A stretch of 64,000 nt of DNA from an uncultured Dehalococcoidia bacterium (lineage in GTDB: Bacteria > Chloroflexota > Dehalococcoidia > Lucifugimonadales > JADFKI01). The notes beneath the pieces are model-generated. The model was not told the origin of the DNA, did not search any database, and saw nothing but the letters and a program-made list of their open reading frames with translations. Made by a program: the position numbers and the translations under genes. Positions 35,686-44,332 of this stretch are shown here, one piece after another (positions within the stretch are counted from its first letter, which is position 1; every line of letters starts with the position of its first letter). Location of the stretch: the NCBI GenBank assembly GCA_958295865.1, contig CATQHF010000001.1, forward strand, positions 310,001 to 374,000, read 5' to 3'.

Positions 35686-36213
35686 TCAGTCGGATTGCGG
35701 CAGCAGCCGCGCTCCGAGTATCTTCTCCATGTGCGCCAGCGCGTTGGCATGCGCCTGCGCGTCGAACGATGCCACGCAGTCGAGCGGCACATCCACGGCA
35801 TAGTCGCGGTTGCGCGCGTCCGCTACGGTGTGCATCACGCAAATGTCGGTGCAGACGCCGCAGACGATAACCCGCTCCGGCGCAAGCTCGGCGAGCATGT
35901 CCCCCAGGTTCGTATCGAAGAACGCGCTGTACCGACGCTTTGGCAACCGCGCGCCCTCATAGCCGCGCAGTTCCGGGATAAGCTCGGCTTCCTCCGTCCC
36001 GCGAACGCAATGCACCGGGAACATCTGAAACTCCAAGTCGTCGGGATCGTGCGTGTCGCAGATGAACACCACGCTGCCGCCCGCCGCCTGCTCAGCCTCG
36101 ATGAGCCGCCGCACATTGGGAATTATGCCGCGCGCCTCATCGCCGCAGTATAGATTGTGCCCGGCTTCCAAAAAACCGACTACCATATCCGTCACCAACA
36201 CGACATTAGCCAT
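35686..36213 (-). CDS. Nicotinamidase-type cysteine hydrolase (isochorismatase family)
   Basis: A 175-residue cysteine hydrolase. The catalytic triad is visible as D9 (VLVTDMVVGF), K92 (LPKRRYSAFF) and C125 (GVCTDICVMHT), and the metal site is CDTHDP near 52-57. It would convert nicotinamide to nicotinate and ammonia, feeding the phosphoribosyltransferase gene directly downstream. Other isochorismatase-family substrates are possible, but gene pairing favours nicotinamide. Confidence 0.87.
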   Translation of the reverse strand: MANVVLVTDMVVGFLEAGHNLYCGDEARGIIPNVRRLIEAEQAAGGSVVFICDTHDPDDLEFQMFPVHCVRGTEEAELIPELRGYEGARLPKRRYSAFFDTNLGDMLAELAPERVIVCGVCTDICVMHTVADARNRDYAVDVPLDCVASFDAQAHANALAHMEKILGARLLPQSD

Positions 36214-36303
36214 AGCGCTGCCTCACAAAGCTAAGCCCGCAACATGAACATCTTATAACATGTAACATGGATGCACAGGAATGAAAAGCATGTGTCAAAA
36301 ATG

Positions 36304-36576
36304 GAGAAAATTGCATTAGGTTCTGTTGACATTTGCGTCATTCCCGTGAAAACGGGAATCCAGAATCTCAGAATGTAGTCATTTTCGCATATTTTAGGCT
36401 ATCTCAAAGCACTGGATTCCTGCTTTCGCAGGAATGACGGGTGAGTGAGCAGGAATGACGGGATGAGATTTCAAAATGTCCACACAACTTAGTCCCTTCC
36501 CCCTTTGGGGGAAGGTTAGGATGGGGGCGAAAATGCTTGCCCATCGACGGCTAAGCTGTACTAATGCAATTTTCTC
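36304..36576. repeat. Family C element interrupted by a family B element
   Basis: Left end GAGAAAATTGCATTA at 36304-36318, then 171 bp of family B, then the rest of the C element from GTCCCTTCCCCC through CCATCGACGGCTAAGCTGT to ACTAATGCAATTTTCTC. Removing the insert and one TA restores the uninterrupted order seen at 46618. Confidence 0.9.
36319..36489. repeat. Family B element nested in family C, with TA duplication
   Basis: GGTTCTGTTGACATTTGCG at the left and AAATGTCCACACAACT at the right form the terminal inverted repeat. TA is found at 36317-36318 and again at 36490-36491, where the unoccupied C element has a single TA. This shows the target site directly. Confidence 0.9.
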
Positions 36577-36595
36577 AAAAACCCTGTGCATCCTA

Positions 36596-37321
36596 TTAGA
36601 TTTTAGGCACGCCCCCAAAGCGCAGGCGCAGCAGCCCCTTCACATCCTCGATAGCGGTGCCAAGTATCTTGACTCGCGTATCGGGATCGTCCGTCCAGCG
36701 CACTGGTATCTCGCGTATCCGAAAGCCGTTCGCCTCCGCAAGTATGAGCAGCTCCGTGTCGAAGAACCATCGGTTGTTCTCGATTAGCGGCACGAGTTCG
36801 TTGACGGCTCGACGGCTCAGCGCCTTGAAGCCGCACTGCGCGTCGCGGAAGCCGGTGAAGAACATAGAGCGGAACAGCAGGCTATACCCCCTCGATGTAA
36901 TCTCGCGCTTGAGCGGCCTGCGCTCCACGCGCGCCCCTCTGATGAGCCGCGAGCCGATGGCGATGTCATAGCCGCCGTCCGCGACAGCCCCGACCAGCGG
37001 TTGCAGCGCCATAAGGTCGGTGGACAGGTCCACATCCATGTACGCCACGATGTCGGCGTCGGACTCCAGCCATGCCGTCCGCAGCGCCAAGCCGCGCCCG
37101 CGCCGTTCCAGGCGCAGCGGCGACACGCCCGCAAGCTCACGCGCCAGACGACGCGACACATCCGGCGTCGTGTCGTCTGATCCGTTGTCCGCAATCACGA
37201 TACGCCAGTCGTAGCCGCCGAAGTGCGCGCTCATGTGCGCGTGCAGAATCTCGATGCTGGGCGGCAGCGCGCGCTCCTCATTCAGCACGGGAATTACGAT
37301 GTCAACGCTTTTATAGGTCAT
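36596..37321 (-). CDS. Glycosyltransferase family 2 (dolichyl-phosphate sugar synthase-like)
   Basis: A 241-residue GT2 enzyme: VDIVIPVLNEERALPPSI, IADNGSDDTTPDV, the DXD motif region AYMDVDLSTDL, and DAQCGFKALSRRAVNEL with a C-terminal WFFDTELLILAEANGFRI typical of polyprenyl-phosphate glucosyl/mannosyl transferases. No membrane anchor is present. It would load a sugar on a lipid carrier at the membrane. It follows purH by 14 bp on the same strand, probably by read-through transcription and not shared function. Confidence 0.88.
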   Translation of the reverse strand: MTYKSVDIVIPVLNEERALPPSIEILHAHMSAHFGGYDWRIVIADNGSDDTTPDVSRRLARELAGVSPLRLERRGRGLALRTAWLESDADIVAYMDVDLSTDLMALQPLVGAVADGGYDIAIGSRLIRGARVERRPLKREITSRGYSLLFRSMFFTGFRDAQCGFKALSRRAVNELVPLIENNRWFFDTELLILAEANGFRIREIPVRWTDDPDTRVKILGTAIEDVKGLLRLRFGGVPKI

Positions 37322-37335
37322 TTACTGATCAATAC

Positions 37336-38859
37336 TCAGTGTCGGAAGTGGCGCGTGCCGGTGAACAGCATTGCGATGTCGCGCTCATTGGCGGCGACGA
37401 TGACCTCTTGGTCGCGTATGGAGCCGCCGGGCTGCGCGATAGCGGTGATGCCGCCCGTCGCCGCCATTTCGATATTGTCCGCGAATGGAAAGAAGGCGTC
37501 CGACGCAAGCACGCTGCCCCGCGCCTTGTCCCCGGCGATACGCAGGGCGAGATACACGCTCACCACGCGGTTAGGCTGCCCCGCGCCCATGCCCACGAGC
37601 GCGTTGTCCTTCGCCAGCGCGATGGTATTCGACTTGATATGCTTCGCCGCCTTCCATGCGAACGCGAGGTCTGCCAGCTCCGCATCCGTTGGCTTCCGCT
37701 CGGTTACTGCCTTCCAGTCGGTCGGCGACTCCGTAATGCTGTCAATCTGCTGCACGAGCGCGCCGCCCGATACCAGCCGCACATCCAGCCCTTCCTGCGG
37801 CCCGCGCGCAGCCTCCATCTGAAGCACGCGCGTCCTGCGCCTTCTTCGCAGCGCATCCAGCGCCTCCGGCTCATAGTCCGGCGCGATGATGATGTCGAAG
37901 AGTACGCCGCGCATAGCCCGCGCCGTCTCCCCGGTGAGTGCGCGGTTGAAGGCGACTATGCCGCCGTATGCGGATACCGCATCGCCCTCGAAGGCGCGCC
38001 GATACGCCGTCGGCTGGTCGTCGTGAACCGCAAGACCGCAAGGGTTGGTGTGCTTGACCACCGTCGCGGCGGGCTGCTCGAAGTCGGACACCACGCGCCA
38101 CGCGCCATCGGCGTCGAGGTAGTTCGTGTACGACATATCTATGCCGTGCAACTGCGTCGCCCGCACGATGCCGCCCGTGCTCAGCGGCGCGGCATACAGC
38201 CCCGCCTGCTGGTGCGGGTTCTCGCCGTACCGCAGCGTCGACAGCCTGTTGAAGCCGAATGTCGCCTCGTCCAGCGCGAATGCGTCGCCCCCGCCGAGAT
38301 ACTGCGATATGGCGGTGTCGTACAGCGCGACATGCTGAAACGCCTTGCGCGCGAGCATCCGCCGCTCATCGAGCGTCAAGGGTTCATTCGCCGCAAGCCG
38401 CTCGCCAATCCACCCATAATCGGCGGGATCGACGACGACGACAACGCCCAAAAAGTTCTTGGCGGCGGCGCGAATCATCGTGGGCCCGCCGATGTCTATG
38501 TTCTCCAGCGCATCCTGAAGCGTGGCATCCGAGCCGCTCACCGTGTCCACAAACGGATACAGGTTCACCGCAACCACATCGATAGCGCCGATGCCGTGCG
38601 CCGCGAGCTGCGCCGTATGTTCGGGGATGTCGCGCCGCGCCAGAATGCCGCCGTAGATAGCGGGATGCAGCGACTTCACGCGCCCGTCGAGTATCTCCGG
38701 AAAGCCGGTCAAGTCCGCCACCTGCCGCACGCCAAAGCCCGCGCCCGCAAGCGCCGCATGCGTGCCGCCCGTGCTAACCATCTCGCAGCCCGCCGCCCTC
38801 AGCGCGCCCGCAAACTCCACCAGCCCCGTCTTATCATAAACGCTCAGCAGCGCCCTCAT
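37336..38859 (-). CDS. purH: Bifunctional AICAR transformylase / IMP cyclohydrolase PurH
   Basis: A 507-residue PurH carrying out the last two steps of IMP synthesis. The N-terminal IMP cyclohydrolase (MGS-like) domain reads RALLSVYDKTGLVEFA, STGGTHAAL and RVKSLHPAIYGGILARRD. The C-terminal AICARFT domain contains VKHTNPCGLAV, AYGGIVAFNRALTGETA, and GMGAGQPNRVVSVYLA, and ends FRH-type (GTRHFRH). ATG 38859 follows AGAGGGG; a TTG two codons up is an alternative. purF, purN and purM lie about 3-5 kb away on the same strand. Confidence 0.97.
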   Translation of the reverse strand: MRALLSVYDKTGLVEFAGALRAAGCEMVSTGGTHAALAGAGFGVRQVADLTGFPEILDGRVKSLHPAIYGGILARRDIPEHTAQLAAHGIGAIDVVAVNLYPFVDTVSGSDATLQDALENIDIGGPTMIRAAAKNFLGVVVVVDPADYGWIGERLAANEPLTLDERRMLARKAFQHVALYDTAISQYLGGGDAFALDEATFGFNRLSTLRYGENPHQQAGLYAAPLSTGGIVRATQLHGIDMSYTNYLDADGAWRVVSDFEQPAATVVKHTNPCGLAVHDDQPTAYRRAFEGDAVSAYGGIVAFNRALTGETARAMRGVLFDIIIAPDYEPEALDALRRRRRTRVLQMEAARGPQEGLDVRLVSGGALVQQIDSITESPTDWKAVTERKPTDAELADLAFAWKAAKHIKSNTIALAKDNALVGMGAGQPNRVVSVYLALRIAGDKARGSVLASDAFFPFADNIEMAATGGITAIAQPGGSIRDQEVIVAANERDIAMLFTGTRHFRH

Positions 38860-38984
38860 ACACAACCCCTCTCCATAACCCCTTACATCCTGCCCAAATC
38901 ACCCAACCCCTAGGTGAATTATACAGGTTATCGCGGCGCGATGTCGTGATTACGCCCACTCGTATGTTGACGGGTAGAGTTTCC

Positions 38985-39239
38985 TTTTGGGTGGTGTAAA
39001 GTCCCTTCCCCCTTGATGGGGGAAGGTGGGGAAGGTTAGGATGGGGGTGAAACTTGCTCAGACCACCTGATTGGAAACGAGAAAATTGCATTAGTTCCTT
39101 CCCCTTTGATGAGGGAAGGTTCGTCGGCGAGGCGAGGACGCCGCAGATGTGAATGTCCCTTCCCCCTTTGGGGGAAGGTTAGGATGGGGGCGAAAATGCT
39201 TGCCCATCGACGGCTAAACTGTACTAATGCAATTTTCTC
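38985..39239. repeat. Two family C units side by side
   Basis: A truncated unit (from CCTTTTGGGTGG through AAGGTTAGGATGGGGGTGAA) is followed by a complete unit 39079-39239 with both terminal repeats and a CGCCGCAGATGTGAATG spacer like that of 12981-13198. The gap 38860-39341 has no gene. Confidence 0.75.
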
Positions 39240-39341
39240 TGGAAACGCTATCATGTTGACGAGGCGCGTCAGCGTCTGTACGCTGAAAGCGATATGATTA
39301 TCAGTTAAAGAGACAAGCGGACAGAGAGGTTCGGTGAGAAA

Positions 39342-39587
39342 ATGCTCAAGCGCGCAGTTCATCCCGGGTAGATTTTGAAAGACGAACTTGCAGAATTAGA
39401 CATAACCCCAACCGCATTTGCGCGTCAGATTGATGTGCCGCCTAATCGCATCAGCCGGATTATCGCGGGCAAGCGTTCCATAACTGGAGACACCGCTCTG
39501 CGGTTTGGGCATTGGTTCGGCGTTGAGCCTCAATTCTGGCTAAACCTGCAAACGCAGTTCGACCTTGCCGCCGCAGGTGGCATTTGA
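39342..39587 (+). pseudogene. HigA-family antitoxin gene with an internal amber stop
   Basis: Reading from ATG 39342 gives MLKRAVHPG, then TAG at 39369, then ILKDELAELDITPTAFA and the HigA HTH (RISRIIAGKRSITGDTALRF, WFGVEPQFWLNLQ). Family members read HPGEIL here, so the stop is one base from the expected GAG (Glu). A restart at TTG 39375 could still give a 70-residue HTH protein. No HigB toxin gene is present upstream or downstream. It is either a decayed antitoxin or an N-terminally shortened one. Confidence 0.78.
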
Positions 39588-39653
39588 TAGAGTAGCGCCG
39601 GTGTGTAAGTGCATACGACTCGATGGTTGCCGCTCCTATGAGGAGGCTATCTG

Positions 39654-40319
39654 ATGACAACAAATGATAATGCGGACGCGAATAAAACCGAGGCGTCATC
39701 AGACGACATGGGCATAGTATATGTTCTCACGAACCCTGCCATGCAAGATCTAGTCAAGATAGGCATGACTACACGGGATGATATAACCAAGCGACTCAGT
39801 GAGTTGTACACGACTGGCGTTCCTCTCCCGTTTGAATGCGAATACGCCGTCACGGTCAAAGACGTATCACGGGTGGAAAGAGCGCTTCACCTTGCGTTTG
39901 GACGGTCTCGTTTGAATCCAAACCGTGAATTCTTCGAGATAGAAGTCGAGCGAGTGAAGGCAATTCTCGATCTTCTCAAGGTTGATGATGTAACGCCTAC
40001 GGTTCAGAAAGATGCGGACAGTGGCGTTGATGCGCCGGATAAATTGGCTTCTGATAACTATAAAAAGAGACGGCCAGCCTTAATTCTAGGAGAACTGGGC
40101 ATACCCGACGATGAAGAGATTGAATTCATCGGATCCGAAGCAACGGCAAAAGTCTTTAGAGGGGAGTTTAACAGGGTAATCTATCAAGGAGAGGAACACT
40201 CGATTTCGGGGCTTACCGCAATCTTGCTGGGACGGACGGATTGGGTCGCACCTCATAGGCATTGGACTTATAACGGCAGGGTTCTTCAAGACATCTACAA
40301 CGAACTTCACGGCTTTTAG
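39654..40319 (+). CDS. T5orf172 / GIY-YIG-like nuclease-domain protein
   Basis: A 221-residue protein. Residues about 19-108 form a T5orf172 (GIY-YIG-like) domain: MGIVYVLTNPAMQDLVKIGM, TTRDDITKRLSELYTTGVPL, then RVERALHLAFGRSRLNPNREFFEI. The C-terminal part (about 138-221) has VIYQGEEHSISGLTAILLG and WTYNGRVLQDIYNE, resembling the RAMA-type module often fused to such nucleases. TGAGGAGG precedes the ATG. The domain may cleave or sense DNA; stand-alone members are common on accessory DNA. The role is inferred from the family. Confidence 0.82.
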   Translation: MTTNDNADANKTEASSDDMGIVYVLTNPAMQDLVKIGMTTRDDITKRLSELYTTGVPLPFECEYAVTVKDVSRVERALHLAFGRSRLNPNREFFEIEVERVKAILDLLKVDDVTPTVQKDADSGVDAPDKLASDNYKKRRPALILGELGIPDDEEIEFIGSEATAKVFRGEFNRVIYQGEEHSISGLTAILLGRTDWVAPHRHWTYNGRVLQDIYNELHGF

Positions 40320-40340
40320 GCTACGGAGGAACGAACTAGC

Positions 40341-40751
40341 CTAGGCGGTAGTTGCCGATCCGTCAGCATAGATAGCGAGCATATCGTCAATGAATGTCTG
40401 GGCTACTGGCCAAGTATCGTAAAAATCTTCGTCTGTTAGATGTCCCCGGTCAGCGTGAATGTGCAGGTGTGTAGCCGCATCCCATCCTCGCATCAGGTTA
40501 AACCGATTGCCGGGAGGCCGGTTCGCCAGACTTATGAGATACGCCCTTTTCGCTCCAACAGCGCCAGGGTTTTGTCCATTCAGATTGGCGACGGCGTTGA
40601 CGCACTGCTTCGCTGATTCGTAAATCAGGGCTGCCGCGGAGTAGGGCTTGTCGTACCGCTCCATCATCAGGTTGGCGTCTTCGCGGTAACTTCTCGCCCT
40701 TGCCGAATGGAACTCCGCCCGCCGCCGTTGTCGGCTATCGGCTTGCGTCAT
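40341..40751 (-). CDS. Helical protein, second gene of an overlapping pair
   Basis: About 136 residues, predicted all-helical: AEFHSARARSYREDANLMME then YSAAALIYESAKQCVNAVAN, which looks HEPN-like, and a C-terminal DEDFYDTWPVAQTFIDDML. ATG 40751 is chosen; a GTG at 40766 is possible. It overlaps the 3' end of the preceding gene by 17 nt, so the pair is co-translated. No family is firmly recognised. With its neighbour it could be a toxin-antitoxin-like unit. Confidence 0.6.
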   Translation of the reverse strand: MTQADSRQRRRAEFHSARARSYREDANLMMERYDKPYSAAALIYESAKQCVNAVANLNGQNPGAVGAKRAYLISLANRPPGNRFNLMRGWDAATHLHIHADRGHLTDEDFYDTWPVAQTFIDDMLAIYADGSATTA

Positions 40752-41106
40752 CGATGCCGAACTCACGGTAGCACTTGCGAATGAAGATCGGTATGTCCTC
40801 GTGAGGGGATACTAGGTCGTCATACTCCAGCACATCCATTTCGGCGTGGTCGCGCAACAAATTGCCCGAGACCAGATAGCCGAGGTAGTGGTGTCTGGTG
40901 TTGTACTTCTTGTCGAGCGCTCTGGCTGTGGCGCTGTGGTTTGAAGGGTCTAGGCCATGCGCCCTTGCCATCATTTCATAAGTGGCTCTGGTGGCTTGCC
41001 AGAGGATGCGCGAGGATTTTCTGGTATTGCCCGCGTCGAATTCACGCTGCGCGACTTCCAGGCTTTCGAGTGTGGTTATTTTAGTTTCAGGCATGTTCAT
41101 GTTCAT
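40735..41106 (-). CDS. Helical protein, first gene of an overlapping pair
   Basis: A 123-residue helical protein: LEVAQREFDAGNTRKSSRIL, ATRATYEMMARAHGL, YLVSGNLLRDHAEMDVLEYD, ending FIRKCYREFGIDDASR. CAGGAG precedes ATG 41106 at good distance. It overlaps the following gene. No family recognised; size and helical content resemble small HEPN-like or antitoxin proteins. Confidence 0.62.
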   Translation of the reverse strand: MNMNMPETKITTLESLEVAQREFDAGNTRKSSRILWQATRATYEMMARAHGLDPSNHSATARALDKKYNTRHHYLGYLVSGNLLRDHAEMDVLEYDDLVSPHEDIPIFIRKCYREFGIDDASR

Positions 41107-41152
41107 GATGCGTACTCCTGCGCTGCTGTAATGCTATGCCAGTATATCACAC

Positions 41153-41232
41153 AGGACTTACGCACTTGAATATGAACTCCTATGAGATTGACCCGTTTCA
41201 AGTACGAAATCGCGCTCAACTGCGTAAGTCCT
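41153..41232. repeat. Family A element with 7-bp target duplication
   Basis: An 80-bp element from AGGACTTACGCACTTGAATA to CAACTGCGTAAGTCCT, flanked by ATCACAC on both sides (41146-41152 and 41233-41239). The duplication shows transposition of a unit that is too short to encode a transposase. Confidence 0.88.
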
Positions 41233-41258
41233 ATCACACGCATCGCGCTTGACTTGGG

Positions 41259-42272
41259 CTAGGCGACACTAACGCGCCCGTCGCCCTCATCCTCCGACAC
41301 CACCCCCACAACCCCCGCCCCCGACACCTCCGCAAGCACGGCGTCCGCCTGCGACGCATCGCACACCAGCGCCATGCCGATGCCCATGTTGAACACGCGA
41401 TACATCTCTTCGCGCGATATGCCGCACCGCTCTTGAATCTGCGTGAATATCGGCGGGACGCGCCATGCCGATGCGTCGAACCGCGCCGCCGTGCCCTCCG
41501 GCAAGATGCGCGGCACATTCTCGATTAAGCCGCCGCCCGTGATGTGCGCCATGCCCTTCAGCAGCGGCAGCGCCGGGCGCACCGCATCCACATAAGACGG
41601 GTGCGGCAGCAGCAGCGCATCGCCCAGCGTTACGCCCGCGCCCAGCTCCGGCACGACCTCGCTCAGTGGCGAAGCGTCGGCGTCAAGCCCAAGCGCATGG
41701 CGCACCAGCGAGTAGCCATTCGTGTGCAGCCCGTTCGACGGTATGCCGACTATGATGTCGCCCGGCCGAATATCGCCCCCGTCGAGTATCGCGTCGCGCT
41801 CGACCGCGCCCACGACGAAGCCCGCCATATCAAAGTCGCCGTCCGCGTACAGCCCCGGCATCTGCGCCGTCTCGCCGCCGATGAGAGCGCATCCCGCCCG
41901 TTCGCATGCCCGCGCCATGCCCGCCACCAGCGCCGCCACGACATCGCCATCGAGCGCGCCCACCGCCAAGTAGTCGAGAAAGAAGAGCGGCTGCGCGCCG
42001 CAAACGATGATGTCGTTCACGCAGGCGTTCACCAAGTCCTCGCCGATGGTGTCGTAGCGCTCCATCATCACCGCGAGCTTCAGCTTAGTACCCACGCCGT
42101 CGGTGCTCGACACCAGCACCGGCTGCCTATAATCGCCAAGCCTGTACAGCGCGCCAAAGCCGCCCACGCCGCCAAGCACCTGCGCGCCGTGCGTTCCCGC
42201 GGCGATGCTCTTGATGCGCTCCTTGACATCCTGCGCCGCATCCAAATTGACGCCCGCATCCCTGTAAGTCAC
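41259..42272 (-). CDS. purM: Phosphoribosylformylglycinamidine cyclo-ligase PurM
   Basis: A 337-residue PurM (AIR synthetase). Family blocks visible are YRDAGVNLDAAQDVKERIK, STDGVGTKLKLA, NDIIVCGAQPLFFLDYLA, ALIGGETAQMPG, and GMAHITGGGLIENVPRIL. GTG 42272 is chosen because it yields the usual MTYxDAGV start; TTG 42281 is an alternative, and a longer frame is only an artefact of overlap with purN. It closes ATP-dependently the imidazole ring to give AIR. It is the third gene of purF-purN-purM. Confidence 0.96.
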   Translation of the reverse strand: MTYRDAGVNLDAAQDVKERIKSIAAGTHGAQVLGGVGGFGALYRLGDYRQPVLVSSTDGVGTKLKLAVMMERYDTIGEDLVNACVNDIIVCGAQPLFFLDYLAVGALDGDVVAALVAGMARACERAGCALIGGETAQMPGLYADGDFDMAGFVVGAVERDAILDGGDIRPGDIIVGIPSNGLHTNGYSLVRHALGLDADASPLSEVVPELGAGVTLGDALLLPHPSYVDAVRPALPLLKGMAHITGGGLIENVPRILPEGTAARFDASAWRVPPIFTQIQERCGISREEMYRVFNMGIGMALVCDASQADAVLAEVSGAGVVGVVSEDEGDGRVSVA

Positions 42273-42282
42273 CGATTCCAAA

Positions 42283-42879
42283 TCACTCCCCCATCCCTCG
42301 CATCCCGTTCTCCCGCGCCAAGTTGCCCAGCGTCTCCACCCAGAAACGCCGCTCCCGCGCCTTGACGCGCTCCTCCAGCGTCTCAAGCGTATCGTCCGCC
42401 AGAACCGCAACCTCGCACTGCGCCAGCGTCGCGCCGTGGTCGTACTGCTCATCTACATAATGAATCGTAACGCCCGTAACCCGCTCACCCGCGTCCAGCA
42501 CTGCCCGATGTACGCGGCTGCCGTACATCCCCTTGCCGCCGAACTTAGGCAGCAGCGCCGGATGGCTATTCAGAACGCGATTGCGGTATCGGGACAGCGT
42601 CGCCGGCCCAAGCAGCCGCATATAGCCGGCAAGCAGTACCAACTCGACATCATGCGCCTCCAGCGTGCGCCGGATGGCATCGTCAAGAGATTGCGGATGC
42701 GTCGCGGCGCTCAGATGATAGGCAGGAATGCCCTCGCCGCGCGCCCGCTCCAGCGCGCGCGAGCCGGAGTTGTTGCTTATGACAACGCACACTTCGGCAT
42801 TGAGATCGCTCCGCTTACAGGCGTCGATGATCGCCTGCAAGTTCGTGCCCCCATGCGACGCCAACGCCCCCAGCCGCAA
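42283..42879 (-). CDS. purN: Phosphoribosylglycinamide formyltransferase PurN
   Basis: A 198-residue PurN: LGALASHGGTNLQAIIDACK, NNSGSRALERARGEGIPAYH, LAGYMRLLGPATLSRYRNRV, then NSHPALLPKFGGKGMYG with the catalytic N/H pair and VTIHYVDEQYDHG. TTG 42879 is chosen because it gives MRLGALASHGG with GAGG 9 nt before it, 4 nt after the purF stop. It transfers formyl from 10-formyl-THF to GAR. Confidence 0.95.
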   Translation of the reverse strand: MRLGALASHGGTNLQAIIDACKRSDLNAEVCVVISNNSGSRALERARGEGIPAYHLSAATHPQSLDDAIRRTLEAHDVELVLLAGYMRLLGPATLSRYRNRVLNSHPALLPKFGGKGMYGSRVHRAVLDAGERVTGVTIHYVDEQYDHGATLAQCEVAVLADDTLETLEERVKARERRFWVETLGNLARENGMRGMGE

Positions 42880-42883
42880 CCCG

Positions 42884-44332
42884 TCACACCTCAAGCGCCA
42901 GCTTGTCCATCTCAAGCTGCACGGGTATGGGATACTCGCCGGTGAAGCACGCCATGCACAGGCTGTTGCGCGCCAGACCCACCGAGCGCACCAGCGCCTC
43001 ATGGCTCAGAAAGCCCAGCGAGTCCGCGCCCACATAGTCGCGGATCTCCTCCACGCTCATGCCGGAAGCGATGAGTTCCGGGCGTGTAGCCATATCCACG
43101 CCGAAATGACAGGGTGACACGATGGGCGGCGCGCAAATGCGAAGATGCACCTCGCGCGCTCCGCCGCGACGCAGCAGGTTCACCACATGCGGCGTAGTAG
43201 TGCCGCGCACGATGCTGTCATCCACAACCGCGATGCGCTTGCCGCCGATTATCTCCGGCAGCACATTCAGCTTCAGACGCACGCCCAAATCGCGCAGCTG
43301 CTGGTCCGGCTGAATGAAAGTGCGCCCGACATAGCGGTTCTTGACCAGCCCCTCCGCATAAGGTATCCCCGCTTCCTGCGAATACCCCACGGCAGCGGCG
43401 GTCGCCGAGTCCGGCACGCCGATGACCATATCCGCGTCAATCGGATGCTCACGCGCCAGCGCCGCGCCCATCGCGGCGCGCGCCGAATGTACCAACCGCC
43501 CGCCTATCACGCTGTCCGGCCGCGCAAAGTAGATGTACTCGAACACGCAGCCCGCGGATTCACGCCCGTTATCCGGTGGGCGCTTGTAGATAGTACGCAG
43601 CCCGTCCGCATCGACGAGCACCGCCTCGCCCGGCTCCACATCGCGGATAAACCGCGCGCCGATATGGTCGAACGCGCACGACTCGGACGCCAGCACCCAG
43701 CCATCGTTCAGCTTGCCGATGCACAGCGGACGCACCCCCAGCGGATCGCGGATGCCCACCAGCTCCGTCGGCGTCATTATCGTCAGCGAGTACGCGCCCT
43801 GAAGCCGGCGCATGCAGTAGGCGACGCGCTCCTCCCAGTCGAGCGCGGGCGCATTCGCTATCAAGTGCGCGATAATCTCGGAGTCGTTGCTGCCGTGAAA
43901 CTCGCAGCCCCAGCGCGCAAGCTCTTCCTTCAGCTCGACCGCGTTAATCACATTGCCGTTGTGCGCGAGCGCGAGATTGACGCTGGCGCTGACCGAGCAT
44001 ATCGGCTGAGCGTTGTCTATCACGCTCCCGCCCGTCGTGGAATAGCGCGTGTGTCCGATGGCGATATGCCCCGGCAGCCCCAACAGGTCATTCTCTTGGA
44101 ACGCCTGCCCGACCAGTCCCATAGACACCTTCGTGCGAATGTCCCCGCCATTGCTCGCGGCAATGCCCGCGCTCTCCTGCCCGCGATGCTGCAAGGCATA
44201 CAGCCCGAAAAACACATGGCGCGCCACATCCTCGCCCTCCGAGTATATGCCCACCACGCCGCACGCCTCATGCGGATAGTCCTCCCCAAAAGGGACGGAG
44301 TCGGGATGCCGAGCAGTTCTATCGCCGTTCAT
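42884..44332 (-). CDS. purF: Amidophosphoribosyltransferase PurF
   Basis: A 482-residue PurF, the committed step of purine synthesis (PRPP to phosphoribosylamine). The Ntn nucleophile is the Cys of HEACGVVGIYS (C24 after a short propeptide). Further marks are LQHRGQESAGIA, GIGHTRYSTTG-type (IAIGHTRYSTTGGS), the PRPP motif VDDSIVRGTTTPHVV, and GVDMATRPELIASG. ATG 44332 is chosen; TTG 44338 is possible. It starts the purF-purN-purM run. The 44339-44602 gap upstream has no recognised riboswitch. Confidence 0.97.
   Translation of the reverse strand: MNGDRTARHPDSVPFGEDYPHEACGVVGIYSEGEDVARHVFFGLYALQHRGQESAGIAASNGGDIRTKVSMGLVGQAFQENDLLGLPGHIAIGHTRYSTTGGSVIDNAQPICSVSASVNLALAHNGNVINAVELKEELARWGCEFHGSNDSEIIAHLIANAPALDWEERVAYCMRRLQGAYSLTIMTPTELVGIRDPLGVRPLCIGKLNDGWVLASESCAFDHIGARFIRDVEPGEAVLVDADGLRTIYKRPPDNGRESAGCVFEYIYFARPDSVIGGRLVHSARAAMGAALAREHPIDADMVIGVPDSATAAAVGYSQEAGIPYAEGLVKNRYVGRTFIQPDQQLRDLGVRLKLNVLPEIIGGKRIAVVDDSIVRGTTTPHVVNLLRRGGAREVHLRICAPPIVSPCHFGVDMATRPELIASGMSVEEIRDYVGADSLGFLSHEALVRSVGLARNSLCMACFTGEYPIPVQLEMDKLALEV

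Noticed and set aside
37072..38913. 613-codon plus-strand frame opposite purH
   Set aside because: Antisense shadow of high-GC purH and glycosyltransferase codons; composition is Arg/His-rich and no motif is present.
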